From: an uncultured Glaciecola sp.
Lineage (GTDB): Bacteria; Pseudomonadota; Gammaproteobacteria; Enterobacterales; Alteromonadaceae
Length of the DNA: 53,542 bases
Reading direction: 5' to 3'
Assembly (NCBI GenBank): GCA_947496235.1
Contig: CANMCE010000021.1
Coordinates: 1-53,542 of the forward strand
This document shows positions 18,178 to 27,736 of this stretch, one piece after another; position 1 is the first letter of the stretch; the number at the start of each line of letters is the position of its first letter. The notes below the pieces were generated by a model that saw only the letters and a list, made by a program, of their open reading frames with translations, ran no database searches and was not told the DNA's origin. Made by a program: the position numbers and the translations under genes.

Positions 18178-21100
18178 ATGACAACTAACCCAATCAAAAA
18201 GACAATGTTAAGAGGCTTCCAAAGAATATTTATAGGTGTTTTTTGTGCTATTTTGCCGGCTTATTCCTGCTTCGCTCAAGATGCTAAGTGGCAACCAATA
18301 GGTCCGCGAGCTGCCACTGTTATTAGTATGGAACGGTCACTAGTAAGTCCAAACATCGTCTATGCTGGTACCTATTTTGGTGGCTTATATAAAAGTGTAG
18401 ATGGTGGGATTAGTTGGGCTCATCTTGAATCATCACTTTCAAATAAGGCTGTTTTCGCAATAGAAACTGATCCTTTAAACCTCACCACTTTATACGCAGG
18501 CACCTTTGAACATGGAATTTATAAATCTTTAGATCAAGGTGAATCTTGGGAGTCGATAAATAATGGTCTAACAGATCTTTCTATTCAAGACATTTTATTA
18601 ATTCCGGGGCTTCAAAGAGTCTTAGCTGCCACAGAAGAGGGCGTGTTTTATTCAGACGATGGCGGCAATTCCTGGACTAAAGCAAGTGCAGAGCAAGACA
18701 GGCTTTATGGCAAAACGCTGATTCAGGATGCAACGGATTCTGATACCATTTACTTGGGGACTAGTGGCTTTGGACTCTTCAAAAGTACTGATAACGGTGC
18801 AGTTTGGACTCGTATTACAAACGGCCTTTCAGATGCCATCGTTAATAGCCTTACACATAATCAAAGTGGCGAGATAGTCGCTGCAACTCAGAAAGGCGTT
18901 TTTAAAATAGCGCCTTCTGAATTAATAACCAATACCGGTAGTTGGACGGATATTAGTCATAATTTATTAGACGTACCTGTATTTGATTTATTAACTGTAA
19001 GCAACGATAACACTATTGCTGCAACCCAAGATGGTATCTATCAATTTAATGGTGATAATGCTTGGGAATTGTGGGATACATTCCCCGCGCGTTTGTTATT
19101 CGGTACTCCTGGTGGTGAAATGATCCATGTTGCAGGCGCTTTAGATATCATGGAGCTTACCGGCGACATGGGAGCCAACTTTTTCAGTGTTGATAAAGGA
19201 TTACAGAACCGATTTGTAGGGGCTCTTCACACTGTAAAAGTATTTGATTGGACAGTTATTTTTGCAGGCACGGACAAGGGGGTAGAATTAACCTCTGAAT
19301 TTTTTAGCTTTGAAGGAGAGCTGCCTTGGTTATTGACTCGTGAGTTTAGCGGAGCCGTATTTGACCTGATTTCACACCCAATAATGGCAGATATTATTTA
19401 TGCTGGCGCTGAAAGAACTGGCGTATGGAAATCCACAGGTTTTGGTTCCGAATGGATGCAAAAATCAAAAGGCATGGTGCCCACGCTGATTAATGATATT
19501 GCGCAAACCGCAGGTGAGAATCCGATTCTTTATACTGCGACTAGCTCGGGCGTTTATATTAGTCGAGATAATGGAACCACTTGGCGCACCTACAGTGACA
19601 CTGCAACGCCTCGACATGCAACAACTGTTGCACTAAATACAGCAACTGATTTAGTTGCGTATTACGGAACAGAAGCAGGGGAAATATATTCTACTTTTGA
19701 TGGTGGAGAATCATTCTTTCTACGTTGGCCCGGCAATGGTAAACCAATAAAAGATATTGCTGTTGCGCCTTTTTATAATATTTACGCAATCACATCAGAC
19801 GGGCAAGTACTTTCATCATCGGATGGGGGTAGTAACTTTTTCCCATTAGAAGCAGCAGCCGGTTTTAATGCGACGCAAATCGTAATTGATCCCATTATGC
19901 CTTGGGTTGCTTATCTTTCAACTGCGGATAATGGAATATTTAAAACCACCACTAGGGGCTTAGAGTGGGAAGAAATCAATACAGGTGTAGATATTCCATA
20001 TATTTTTTCCATAGATATTGATTCTGAAGATCCAGATTTACTCTATGCGGGGACGGTAGATGGCTTATTTAAAACTACTGACGGTGGGACAAACTGGGTA
20101 TATTTGAATGAGGGCCTGCCAGAGGGGTTTGTCAATCGTGTAAAAATATCACCATCAGATAGCAAAGTAATATACGCCAACATAGACGAAACAAGCGTTT
20201 ATAAAAGCAGTGATGGCGGTCAAAACTGGGAAATCCATTATGAAAGTGATGAAAATTCCATTGCATTACCGATTCTACCAGATCGATCAAATCTCGATAC
20301 TATTTATCTAGGTGATTACCAAACAGGATTGAAAAAGACTATCGATGATGGGGAAAGTTGGACCAACATAAATGACGGCTTGACTCTTTTCGTTAGAACT
20401 TTAGCTACCACGCCTTTGGAACCAGATACCTTATATGCTGGCTCGTTGTCTGCAGGTATTTTTAAATCTACTGATGCAGCCGAAACTTGGTCACCTATGG
20501 GACTTCAAGAACGCAATATATTTAAAGTGTTAGTTGATCCCAGCGACAGCAATACCGTTTATGCAGGTACTTCCTTAGGTCTTACAAGATCAACTAATGG
20601 CGGTTTAGATTGGCAAGATTTAGGACAAAAATTGGATTTTGTGTTCCAAGTTCAGGTTGATAATACTGACCCTGATATAATTTACCTCACAGGCCTAGCT
20701 GGTTTCATTTCAAAAAGTACAGACGGAGGCCAAAGCTGGCGCCTGCTAGAAACTGATCTTCCTAATGCAAACATTCTTGCGATTGCCCAAGATCCAGTTA
20801 GCGGTGCTATTTACGTAGCACCAGAGCGTGAGGGGATATATAAAAGTGAAGATGGTGGTGAAACTTGGACCGCTACCAATAATAGTTTATATGGAGACCA
20901 AGTTACAACAATAGTGATAGACGATAATAGTAATATTTATGTTGGTACCCAGAAAAAAGGAATTTTTGTCAGTACAAATCAAGGACAAGAATGGATACAA
21001 CAAGATATTACAGATACTGATGAAGAAATTTATATTTCGTCTATTTCCGTGATGAGTGCGACTACTGAAACAAATACTCATATCTTTGCCTCGATTTTAA

Positions 21101-21930
21101 ATGACAACGAAAATAGCCTAAAGGTTGTAGCGACAGAAGCAGGAAGCTCTGAGTGGAAGAATGTCAGTAATGGTATTGTTGAAGTCGGCATCAGTTCAAT
21201 AAGTAGTGGTGCAAATCCATCGCAGTTATATGCTATCGCCTCGAGTCCAGCTGTTGTCTATGAAAGCCTAGATAATGGTGAATCATGGGAACCCATTGTC
21301 ACTTTAGATGTTAGTTCAAACTTAAGTAAAATCTTAACCGATCCAAAAAATCAGCAGCAATTATATGTGTTTACCAACAACGACGGGTTAATTGTAAGTT
21401 CTGACGGAGGAAACTCTTGGTTTGAAGCTACCTCACTTGAATCCAATAATATCAATCAATTAATACTGACCGACGAAGGACAATTATTAGCTGCAACTCT
21501 CGGGCAAGGTCTTGTGATTAGTGATGATCAGGGAGTGTCATGGAGTGGCGGTGCCAATACTGGCATCATATATTCTTCAATATTAGGTATTGCAGTTAAT
21601 CCAAGTAATTCGAATCAAATTTTTCTCGCAACAGGTGGTACAGGAATTCACCGCAGTAATGACGCCGGAGTTGGTTGGGACGCCGTAAACAACGGACTCG
21701 GCGATTTGAAAATCCTGTCATTACTCATGGATCCAATCGATCCGCGAATTCTCTATGCTGCTACAGCAGAAAGCGGCGTTTTTGTTACCCATGACAGTGG
21801 AGATAATTGGACACCGTTAAATAATGGGCTTTTCAACAAAACTATCACTTCCTTAAGTATCGACCCCAATGACAACACTATTATCTATGCGGGCACTGAG
21901 GGTGGTGGGGTATTTAGAATTACACAATGA
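18178..21930 (+). CDS. giant secreted Asp-box (BNR/sortilin-like) beta-propeller protein
   Basis: This protein of about 1250 residues has a signal peptide (IFIGVFCAILPAYSCFA, then QDAKW). I count about 22 Asp-box repeats of the form SxDxGxxW (for example SVDGGISW, SSDGGQNW, STDGGQSW, THDSGDNW), usually followed within tens of residues by LYAGT-like strands. This predicts two to three tandem beta-propellers of the VPS10/Ycf48/BNR type filling the whole protein. No anchor, catalytic motif or sorting tail is visible, so it is probably periplasmic or secreted. The gene lies between wzz- and wzy-like genes and its stop overlaps the next ATG (ATGA). Start: ATG 18178 is preferred; TTG 18130 overlaps the previous stop. 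A carbohydrate-binding or scaffold role is inference. Confidence 0.85.
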   Translation: MTTNPIKKTMLRGFQRIFIGVFCAILPAYSCFAQDAKWQPIGPRAATVISMERSLVSPNIVYAGTYFGGLYKSVDGGISWAHLESSLSNKAVFAIETDPLNLTTLYAGTFEHGIYKSLDQGESWESINNGLTDLSIQDILLIPGLQRVLAATEEGVFYSDDGGNSWTKASAEQDRLYGKTLIQDATDSDTIYLGTSGFGLFKSTDNGAVWTRITNGLSDAIVNSLTHNQSGEIVAATQKGVFKIAPSELITNTGSWTDISHNLLDVPVFDLLTVSNDNTIAATQDGIYQFNGDNAWELWDTFPARLLFGTPGGEMIHVAGALDIMELTGDMGANFFSVDKGLQNRFVGALHTVKVFDWTVIFAGTDKGVELTSEFFSFEGELPWLLTREFSGAVFDLISHPIMADIIYAGAERTGVWKSTGFGSEWMQKSKGMVPTLINDIAQTAGENPILYTATSSGVYISRDNGTTWRTYSDTATPRHATTVALNTATDLVAYYGTEAGEIYSTFDGGESFFLRWPGNGKPIKDIAVAPFYNIYAITSDGQVLSSSDGGSNFFPLEAAAGFNATQIVIDPIMPWVAYLSTADNGIFKTTTRGLEWEEINTGVDIPYIFSIDIDSEDPDLLYAGTVDGLFKTTDGGTNWVYLNEGLPEGFVNRVKISPSDSKVIYANIDETSVYKSSDGGQNWEIHYESDENSIALPILPDRSNLDTIYLGDYQTGLKKTIDDGESWTNINDGLTLFVRTLATTPLEPDTLYAGSLSAGIFKSTDAAETWSPMGLQERNIFKVLVDPSDSNTVYAGTSLGLTRSTNGGLDWQDLGQKLDFVFQVQVDNTDPDIIYLTGLAGFISKSTDGGQSWRLLETDLPNANILAIAQDPVSGAIYVAPEREGIYKSEDGGETWTATNNSLYGDQVTTIVIDDNSNIYVGTQKKGIFVSTNQGQEWIQQDITDTDEEIYISSISVMSATTETNTHIFASILNDNENSLKVVATEAGSSEWKNVSNGIVEVGISSISSGANPSQLYAIASSPAVVYESLDNGESWEPIVTLDVSSNLSKILTDPKNQQQLYVFTNNDGLIVSSDGGNSWFEATSLESNNINQLILTDEGQLLAATLGQGLVISDDQGVSWSGGANTGIIYSSILGIAVNPSNSNQIFLATGGTGIHRSNDAGVGWDAVNNGLGDLKILSLLMDPIDPRILYAATAESGVFVTHDSGDNWTPLNNGLFNKTITSLSIDPNDNTIIYAGTEGGGVFRITQ

Positions 21931-23468
21931 AAACCTCAGAAGCGAATTTTCATCCCATCACAACTGCCTTTTGGTATTGGCCGGTTGCGGTATTAATAGG
22001 GATTGCTATCGCTTATATAGGAGCTCAATTCTCTCCAATGCTAGCCCTAGCTGCCGGCATAGGAGTATGCGGCGGGATGATACTTTTACGTTATCCTGAG
22101 TTGGGCTTATTAATTACAGTAGCCATCATTCCAATTGAGCGCTTTGGTCGTTTTACTGACGATAATACAGAATTCACTATTTCATTAATGAGAATAATCG
22201 GGATTGCGACACTTGGGGTGTTAGTTATACACAAACTAACGCGCAAAAAGCAGTTCACCATTGATAAAACGCTGTTTTTATACGGTGCTTATGCATTTCT
22301 GGCAATTCTCTCCGTGACATATACAACCGATACGCTAGGAACTGTGCGGGCGGCGTCTTCTATCATTGCTAACCTCATGTTCTTATTTGTTCTAATAAAT
22401 CTTACTACTCATAAGAAATTAGTGTTTCAATCTTTATTAATATGGTTGGCCGTTTCAGTCGCTATTGCGGTTTACAGTACCTATGATTGGCATCTAGGTT
22501 CAGGCCAAGATGCAGCCTTATTTATGAGCGGTGATGATGATCCGGGTAAAGGCGTTCAGACCACTGAAAATAGGTGGTCTACCATCTGGGTTGATAAAGC
22601 TGAGTTGGAGACTTTAGGAGGTTTGAGTTTGCGTCGGACAATGGGATCAACGTCTCATTCCGCTGTTTATGGTATAAACCTTATTATGACGCTTCCGTTC
22701 TTTTTGTTTCTCTTAAGATACTCAAAAAATCGCCTTACCAGTATGATTTTGTGGGGTTCACTAGCCGTAATTTGCTACAACATTCTGCTAACCAATACGC
22801 GAGCAACTATATTGTTAGCAATGGGAGTAGCTGGACTTTGCGTGTTTAAAGGGCTGCATCGAGTTACACTTGGCCAAGTAGGACTTGGGCTGGTGGGGTG
22901 TATCGCGTTAATACTGGTATTACCTGAAGATATTTTCAATCGGATCTTGGATATTTCCAATTATAGCTTCGAGAATTCTGCATCTCTGCAAATTAGATTA
23001 GAGTACATATATGCAGGAACAAACGCATTTTTAGACAACTGGTTATTTGGCTTAGGCGTGTCTAATGAAAACATCATTCCGGACTACATTAATAGTTGGT
23101 CTAATGCCCCAGAAAAAACTACGGCACATAATATTTACTTGCAAACTCTCATGGAGCTTGGCATTTTAGGATTTGCCTGTCTTTTTGGATTTGCAGCTCT
23201 TTTGCTTCGTTACAGTATTGTGGCAGCAAGAAACTTTCGCGCACATCCAGATATGCAACAGGAATATTGGTTTATGGTAAGCACTCAAATCACAATGATA
23301 GCAGTGCTAATTTATGGTCTTCAGGTTGACGTTTTTCATTTCCCACTGAAGGGATGGTGGATGTTAGCTGGGTTTACTATATTGATGTACCATTATAGCA
23401 AGCGTCTAAAGACGCCTAGCACAGACGCGTTCTCATTTAATGAACAAACAAAAAGGGAGTTGGAGTGA
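21927..23468 (+). CDS. Wzy-like polymerase / O-antigen ligase family membrane protein
   Basis: The 513-residue protein has about ten to twelve membrane helices and the Wzy_C/O-antigen ligase signature. It includes a large periplasmic loop (about residues 185-240) ending in RRTMGSTSHSAVYG, then NTRATILLA, and AHNIYLQTLMELGILGF near the C-terminus. In a locus with Wzx and Wzz it is most likely the polymerase that joins repeat units on the periplasmic side. Its ATG overlaps the preceding stop (ATGA), and its own stop overlaps the next ATG by one base, so translation is tightly coupled along the operon. Confidence 0.9.
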   Translation: MKTSEANFHPITTAFWYWPVAVLIGIAIAYIGAQFSPMLALAAGIGVCGGMILLRYPELGLLITVAIIPIERFGRFTDDNTEFTISLMRIIGIATLGVLVIHKLTRKKQFTIDKTLFLYGAYAFLAILSVTYTTDTLGTVRAASSIIANLMFLFVLINLTTHKKLVFQSLLIWLAVSVAIAVYSTYDWHLGSGQDAALFMSGDDDPGKGVQTTENRWSTIWVDKAELETLGGLSLRRTMGSTSHSAVYGINLIMTLPFFLFLLRYSKNRLTSMILWGSLAVICYNILLTNTRATILLAMGVAGLCVFKGLHRVTLGQVGLGLVGCIALILVLPEDIFNRILDISNYSFENSASLQIRLEYIYAGTNAFLDNWLFGLGVSNENIIPDYINSWSNAPEKTTAHNIYLQTLMELGILGFACLFGFAALLLRYSIVAARNFRAHPDMQQEYWFMVSTQITMIAVLIYGLQVDVFHFPLKGWWMLAGFTILMYHYSKRLKTPSTDAFSFNEQTKRELE

Positions 23469-24379
23469 TGGCTGATAAAACAGACGTAGCCGTTATCCTC
23501 ATAGGGCTAAATGCAAAACGTTACGTGTTGGAATGTTTGGAGTCGATCTTCGATGCGACTTGGCGAGACGTCACCTATGAAGTTATTTACATAGATAATG
23601 GGTCTAAAGATGGCAGTGCAGATGCTGTCAAAGAACAGTTTGGTGATTCGGTAAATTTAATTGCCAACGACACAAATTTGGGCTTTTGCCCAGCTGGCAA
23701 TCAAGGTGCAAGACTTGCCAATAGTCGATATTTATATTTCATTAATGATGACACTTTAGTCGTTGATGACGCCATAGCGCTCACTGTGGAATATATGGAT
23801 GAGCATGACGATGTAGGAACCGTGGGTAGTCGACTAGTGTTTCCGGATGGAGAAGAACAATATTCAGGTCGTCGCTTTCCAAACATATATAGCTCTATCT
23901 TTGGACGCAGATCTTTTCTAACTCGCATATTTCCTAATTTTAAACCCGTTACCGATTATCTTTGCAAAGAACAGTTAGAGAAAGGTGAGCCCTTCGAAGT
24001 TGATTGGGTGTCAGCTGCAGGGCAGGTAGTAAAAAAGGACGATTTTTTGTCTGTAGGTGGATTTGCTGAAGATTATTATTACTGGCATGAAGCTGTATTT
24101 TGCCATCGACTGAGCTTGGCGGGCAAAAAAATCATCTTGGATCCAAGATCAAAAATTATTCATTATGAAGGTAAGGGGAGTGGACCTCGACCTCTTGCAG
24201 TACAACGCTTTCATATCATCGATTTTCACAAGGGCGCATTTCGAGCCTATTGCGAACGCTACAACTTGCCATTTTTTAGTATTACAAGAGTTTTGACCGC
24301 TACAGCTCTTTCCTGTAGAGGTGCTGCATTGCTATCTATGGCATATTTGAAATCATTTACCAAACGAGAAAAGGCTTAA
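23468..24379 (+). CDS. glycosyltransferase family 2, rhamnosyltransferase-like
   Basis: The 303-residue GT-A enzyme opens with VAVILIGLNAKRYVLECLESI and YIDNGSKDGSADAV. It has the NLGFCPAGNQGARLA segment and a DXD-like metal site in YFINDDTLVVDD, followed by DVGTVGSRLVFPDG. This resembles WbbL-type rhamnosyltransferases. It would add one sugar to the lipid-linked repeat at the cytoplasmic face. I take ATG 23468 (GGGAG 8 bases upstream) as start; GTG at 23465 is the alternative. The sugar donor is not certain from the sequence. Confidence 0.9.
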   Translation: MADKTDVAVILIGLNAKRYVLECLESIFDATWRDVTYEVIYIDNGSKDGSADAVKEQFGDSVNLIANDTNLGFCPAGNQGARLANSRYLYFINDDTLVVDDAIALTVEYMDEHDDVGTVGSRLVFPDGEEQYSGRRFPNIYSSIFGRRSFLTRIFPNFKPVTDYLCKEQLEKGEPFEVDWVSAAGQVVKKDDFLSVGGFAEDYYYWHEAVFCHRLSLAGKKIILDPRSKIIHYEGKGSGPRPLAVQRFHIIDFHKGAFRAYCERYNLPFFSITRVLTATALSCRGAALLSMAYLKSFTKREKA

Positions 24380-24381
24380 AT

Positions 24382-25329
24382 ATGAATGCACAGACAGAAA
24401 GCTTAGGAGCGACTGAGCAAGTAGAATTTCCAGTGCCACTCATTTGCCCTAACTGCAAAGAAGATGCACTTAGTCATGAATCTGATGGGACAGCTCATTG
24501 TACTAGTTGTAACACTCATTATTCGCGAGAAAATGGCTTCCTAGATCTTATAATCGGTGAAAGGTTTGAAGATGACTCTGATTGTGAATGCTTATGTTAC
24601 GAAGAGAACAGTAATGATTACACTGCTAGGAATTATTGGGTACCTCTTTTCTCATCCTTACAACAACCTAAAGACCGTCCATTAAGAATATTAGCTGTTG
24701 GATGTGGCACAGGTGTTGAAGTTGATATTTTAAATGAGCAAGGCTTTGAGTGCGTTGGGATAGATTGTGGTAATAGAACACAGGTTTGGCCTAATCGTAA
24801 ATTTAAACATAATTTCTTACTTGCAAATGGCATGAAACTTCCATTTCCTGATGAATATTTTGATGTTGTATTTACTGGCTGTGTATTTCCTCACGTAGGA
24901 GTCGTTGGCGATAGCTTCGTCACCAAGGACGACTATTTAGAAGATCGAGTAATGCTTGCTTCTGAAATGTCCAGAGTACTTACTAAGGGCGGCAATATTG
25001 CGGTGAGTAGTCCGAATCGATTGTTCCCATTTGATTTATTTCATGGAAGAGAACCGGGCAATTACACCCCTAGATTTAATCGCCCAGGAGAGCGTTTTTT
25101 ATTAAGTGCTAATGATTACCGAGAAATGTTTGTGAATGCAGGGTGCACTACAGCTGTACCTCAAAAAACAGAGGGATACTGGGGCTTTGTTAGAGCCAAA
25201 CACAGTTTTAAAGGCTCTATTTTAACTCTTCCTATTCGTTTCATGTTTTGGTTGAGTTCTCGAGAAACCTTTAAATTTTTGCGTTCAACACCTTTTTCTC
25301 CATGGCTAGTCATGTTGGCTAAAAAATAA
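24382..25329 (+). CDS. SAM-dependent methyltransferase with N-terminal zinc ribbon
   Basis: The 315-residue protein has a short N-terminal metal-binding ribbon (CPNCKE and CTSCNTHY, two CxxC pairs), then a class I methyltransferase core. Motif I is ILAVGCGTGVEVDIL, an acidic residue follows in CVGIDCG, and FPDEYFDVVFTGCVFPHV is motif IV-like. It probably O- or N-methylates a sugar of the repeat unit or caps the chain end. It starts 2 bases after the GT2 gene with AAAAGG upstream and ends directly against the ATG of the flippase gene, so it is part of the operon. Confidence 0.85.
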   Translation: MNAQTESLGATEQVEFPVPLICPNCKEDALSHESDGTAHCTSCNTHYSRENGFLDLIIGERFEDDSDCECLCYEENSNDYTARNYWVPLFSSLQQPKDRPLRILAVGCGTGVEVDILNEQGFECVGIDCGNRTQVWPNRKFKHNFLLANGMKLPFPDEYFDVVFTGCVFPHVGVVGDSFVTKDDYLEDRVMLASEMSRVLTKGGNIAVSSPNRLFPFDLFHGREPGNYTPRFNRPGERFLLSANDYREMFVNAGCTTAVPQKTEGYWGFVRAKHSFKGSILTLPIRFMFWLSSRETFKFLRSTPFSPWLVMLAKK

Positions 25330-26616
25330 ATGAGCGCTGCAGGTGAAGTGAAAACTGCAGGTAAAAAACAAATAGTAAAAGAGTTTAGCCTTGTTACTTT
25401 TGCCAAAGTGCTAGCCCTTGGTTCGCTTTTTGTTTGTGGTGTTTTTATTGCAAGATTTATTGGTCCCGTTGAATTTGGGTTTTATTCAGCGGCTTTGTCT
25501 TTCATAATCTTGTTTGATGCCATTATCGGTCAACCTCTTGATAATGCCGTGATTCGTTTTAGTTCACATCACTCGCAATGGAGAGAGCGGACAGAAAAAA
25601 TTCAAGGATATGTGTTGCGCATCAAGTTGTGCGTTGGATTTGCACTTTGCGCTATTGCATTCTTGTACCTCGATGAACTGACCACTTTGATGTTTGATCA
25701 ATCCGCCAGCATCAATCTACTTATCTCAGTGATGGGGTGTGGTATTATTTTGCTGATTGTTCGAAGTTCAGCTTGTTACTTTCAAATTAATCAACTGTTT
25801 GCAGAATATGCTAAGTTTGACGGTTTGCAAGGGCTTCTCCGTTTGGTATTTGTGGGGGTGTTCATTCTTTTAGGCGTACAATCAGCTTCCTTCTATGTAG
25901 CCATTTATGGTTTAGGCTCCCTTTGCGCCTTTGTAGTTTTTTTTACTTTGATAAAGCAGAATTTTTATTTTGCAAAAACGCCAGATAAAAACGACAAGCG
26001 AAAAATTATGTCATACATTGGCGTTACCTCCTTTATCGTTGTCTTAAGTACAATTACGGGTAAAGCTGATATTCCGATACTCTCAACTATGGGCACTGCC
26101 GAGGAAACCGGGCATTATTCAGCCGCTATGCAAATAGCCATGATTGGAACCCTTATGGCGTCATATATGGCGGTCGTTTTCTATCCAAAAGTTGTTGAAA
26201 TGGCGAAGCAGGGCACGCTAGCAGGTATGATTAAACTGAACCTATGGTCCGCATTAGCTATTTCAGTTTTTTGCGTACCAGTGGCAATTTACTTAGTTCC
26301 TTTGGTTCTTCCTTTGATCTTTGGAGAACAGTTTCAGCCTAGCATTCTTATTCTTCAGATTTTATTTGTGGGCATTTGTGCCGACTTTGTTGTGATGCCT
26401 ATTCTACTGCCATTCGCTCTTCAGCAAACTGCCAATAAAATACTTGTCGGGGAAATTGTTATTACCTTACTCTTCTTTATTGGGATTTTCACAATTCCAT
26501 CTCTTGATGCCTTAAAAATGGCATTATTGGTCAGTGGAATAAGAGTGTTGAAAATGAGTTTATATTTATCAGTGACGGTTCACTTTTTAGTTCATAACAA
26601 GAAAAGTGAGACCTAA
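25330..26616 (+). CDS. Wzx-like polysaccharide flippase
   Basis: The 428-residue protein is almost entirely membrane helices (about twelve) and begins with FSLVTFAKVLALGSLFVCGVFIARFIGPVEFGFYS. The K/R-F-IGP-EFG-Y pattern is typical of polysaccharide transporters of the MOP superfamily (PST/Wzx). It would flip lipid-linked repeats across the inner membrane for polymerisation. The ATG follows the preceding TAA with no gap. It is the last gene of the rightward operon; a convergent DUF1080 gene follows 66 bases later. Confidence 0.9.
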   Translation: MSAAGEVKTAGKKQIVKEFSLVTFAKVLALGSLFVCGVFIARFIGPVEFGFYSAALSFIILFDAIIGQPLDNAVIRFSSHHSQWRERTEKIQGYVLRIKLCVGFALCAIAFLYLDELTTLMFDQSASINLLISVMGCGIILLIVRSSACYFQINQLFAEYAKFDGLQGLLRLVFVGVFILLGVQSASFYVAIYGLGSLCAFVVFFTLIKQNFYFAKTPDKNDKRKIMSYIGVTSFIVVLSTITGKADIPILSTMGTAEETGHYSAAMQIAMIGTLMASYMAVVFYPKVVEMAKQGTLAGMIKLNLWSALAISVFCVPVAIYLVPLVLPLIFGEQFQPSILILQILFVGICADFVVMPILLPFALQQTANKILVGEIVITLLFFIGIFTIPSLDALKMALLVSGIRVLKMSLYLSVTVHFLVHNKKSET

Positions 26617-26682
26617 ACTTATTTCCACTGAGCACAGAGAACACAGGCCAAGTCATATTAAAGATCTTTTTTGCAATTTAAA

Positions 26683-27576
26683 CTAAAATAACTGTCTAAA
26701 TTCAGAAGGTATCGCTTCTATTTCTAGAATATAAATATCTTTATAAAAAATTTCAGCCGCTTCACTTTGCAATTGAATTTTACCCTCAATGAGAGGATGC
26801 GCTATTCCATTTTCATCAAGTGTACGCGAGTTAGCCAATACCATGACAACTTCGCCATTAACTATATGTAGGCTTTTACCTTCAAAGCAAATAAGTTCAA
26901 GTTCATTCCATTGGCCTTCAGGTTTTTCGTGGTTTTCTTTGCGTAACACAAAGCCTTTGTTAGCTTGTTTTTCCCCAACTGAGATATAGTCTTGAGTCTC
27001 GTCTGCTACTGGGTTCATGATGTATTCTGGAATGAAGGCTCGTATGTCTATCGCGGAATTTCCTTGACTCCAGTAGTCTCCAATGTGGCCTCGCATAATT
27101 TGAAACTCTTGGGATACCATCCAGCTGCGCCAGTACTCTTTTCCGTGCTCTCCAGCTCCGTGATACAAGATTCCACTGTCTTTAAGTAATTTTTTTCGAG
27201 GCTCATACACCTTATCACCCCACTTAAATTTTAATTTGAAACGATAATTTCGATAAGATTTTAGCGTCGTTAAACCACCATAAATTTCACCACTGACTTT
27301 CAATACTGGCGTACCATTGGCTTTAGATTCGGCTTTATCGACAGTATAAACGCCATATTCTTGAGGATGTTTCAGTAAACCAAAGGGCGCAATATCTTCA
27401 CCTTCATCATTTTTGGGTATTTCACCGTTATACCCCAGCTTATGACGATAACTTAAATAAGCCTCCCATTGACTTAAATTTTTGTCTAATAAGGGCGTCC
27501 ATTGGGAATCAGAAGAACTCTTGGCAACATTAGAACAGGAAAATAATATCAGGGTAAATAACAGCAAGAATTTCAT
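26683..27576 (-). CDS. DUF1080 (3-keto-disaccharide hydrolase-like) lipoprotein
   Basis: The 297-residue lipoprotein (lipobox LFSC) has the DUF1080 concanavalin-like fold: WTPLLDKNLSQWEAY at the start, DSGILYHGAGE, then SWMVSQEFQIMRGHIGDYW, QWNELELICFEG and PLIEGKIQLQSEAAEIFYKDIYI at the end. PF06439 proteins include 3-keto-disaccharide hydrolases and many uncharacterised sugar-active proteins. ATG start. The gene converges on the exopolysaccharide operon but has its own upstream region and probably belongs to sugar utilisation rather than polymer synthesis. A secreted sugar isomerase-like protein often found alongside such genes lies at 36018-36974. Confidence 0.88.
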   Translation of the reverse strand: MKFLLLFTLILFSCSNVAKSSSDSQWTPLLDKNLSQWEAYLSYRHKLGYNGEIPKNDEGEDIAPFGLLKHPQEYGVYTVDKAESKANGTPVLKVSGEIYGGLTTLKSYRNYRFKLKFKWGDKVYEPRKKLLKDSGILYHGAGEHGKEYWRSWMVSQEFQIMRGHIGDYWSQGNSAIDIRAFIPEYIMNPVADETQDYISVGEKQANKGFVLRKENHEKPEGQWNELELICFEGKSLHIVNGEVVMVLANSRTLDENGIAHPLIEGKIQLQSEAAEIFYKDIYILEIEAIPSEFRQLF

Positions 27577-27736
27577 ACAGCACTCATAGATCAGGGAACA
27601 TCGAAGCGATGTAAATTACCATAAGTAAAATCATTTACTTAATCCATATCGCCAAAAAACTAAAAATAAAGCTGCGAATGTGAAATTGCATGAGCTATAG
27701 ACTCTTCTTAGTCTTAAAAAGCAGCTCTACAAATAT

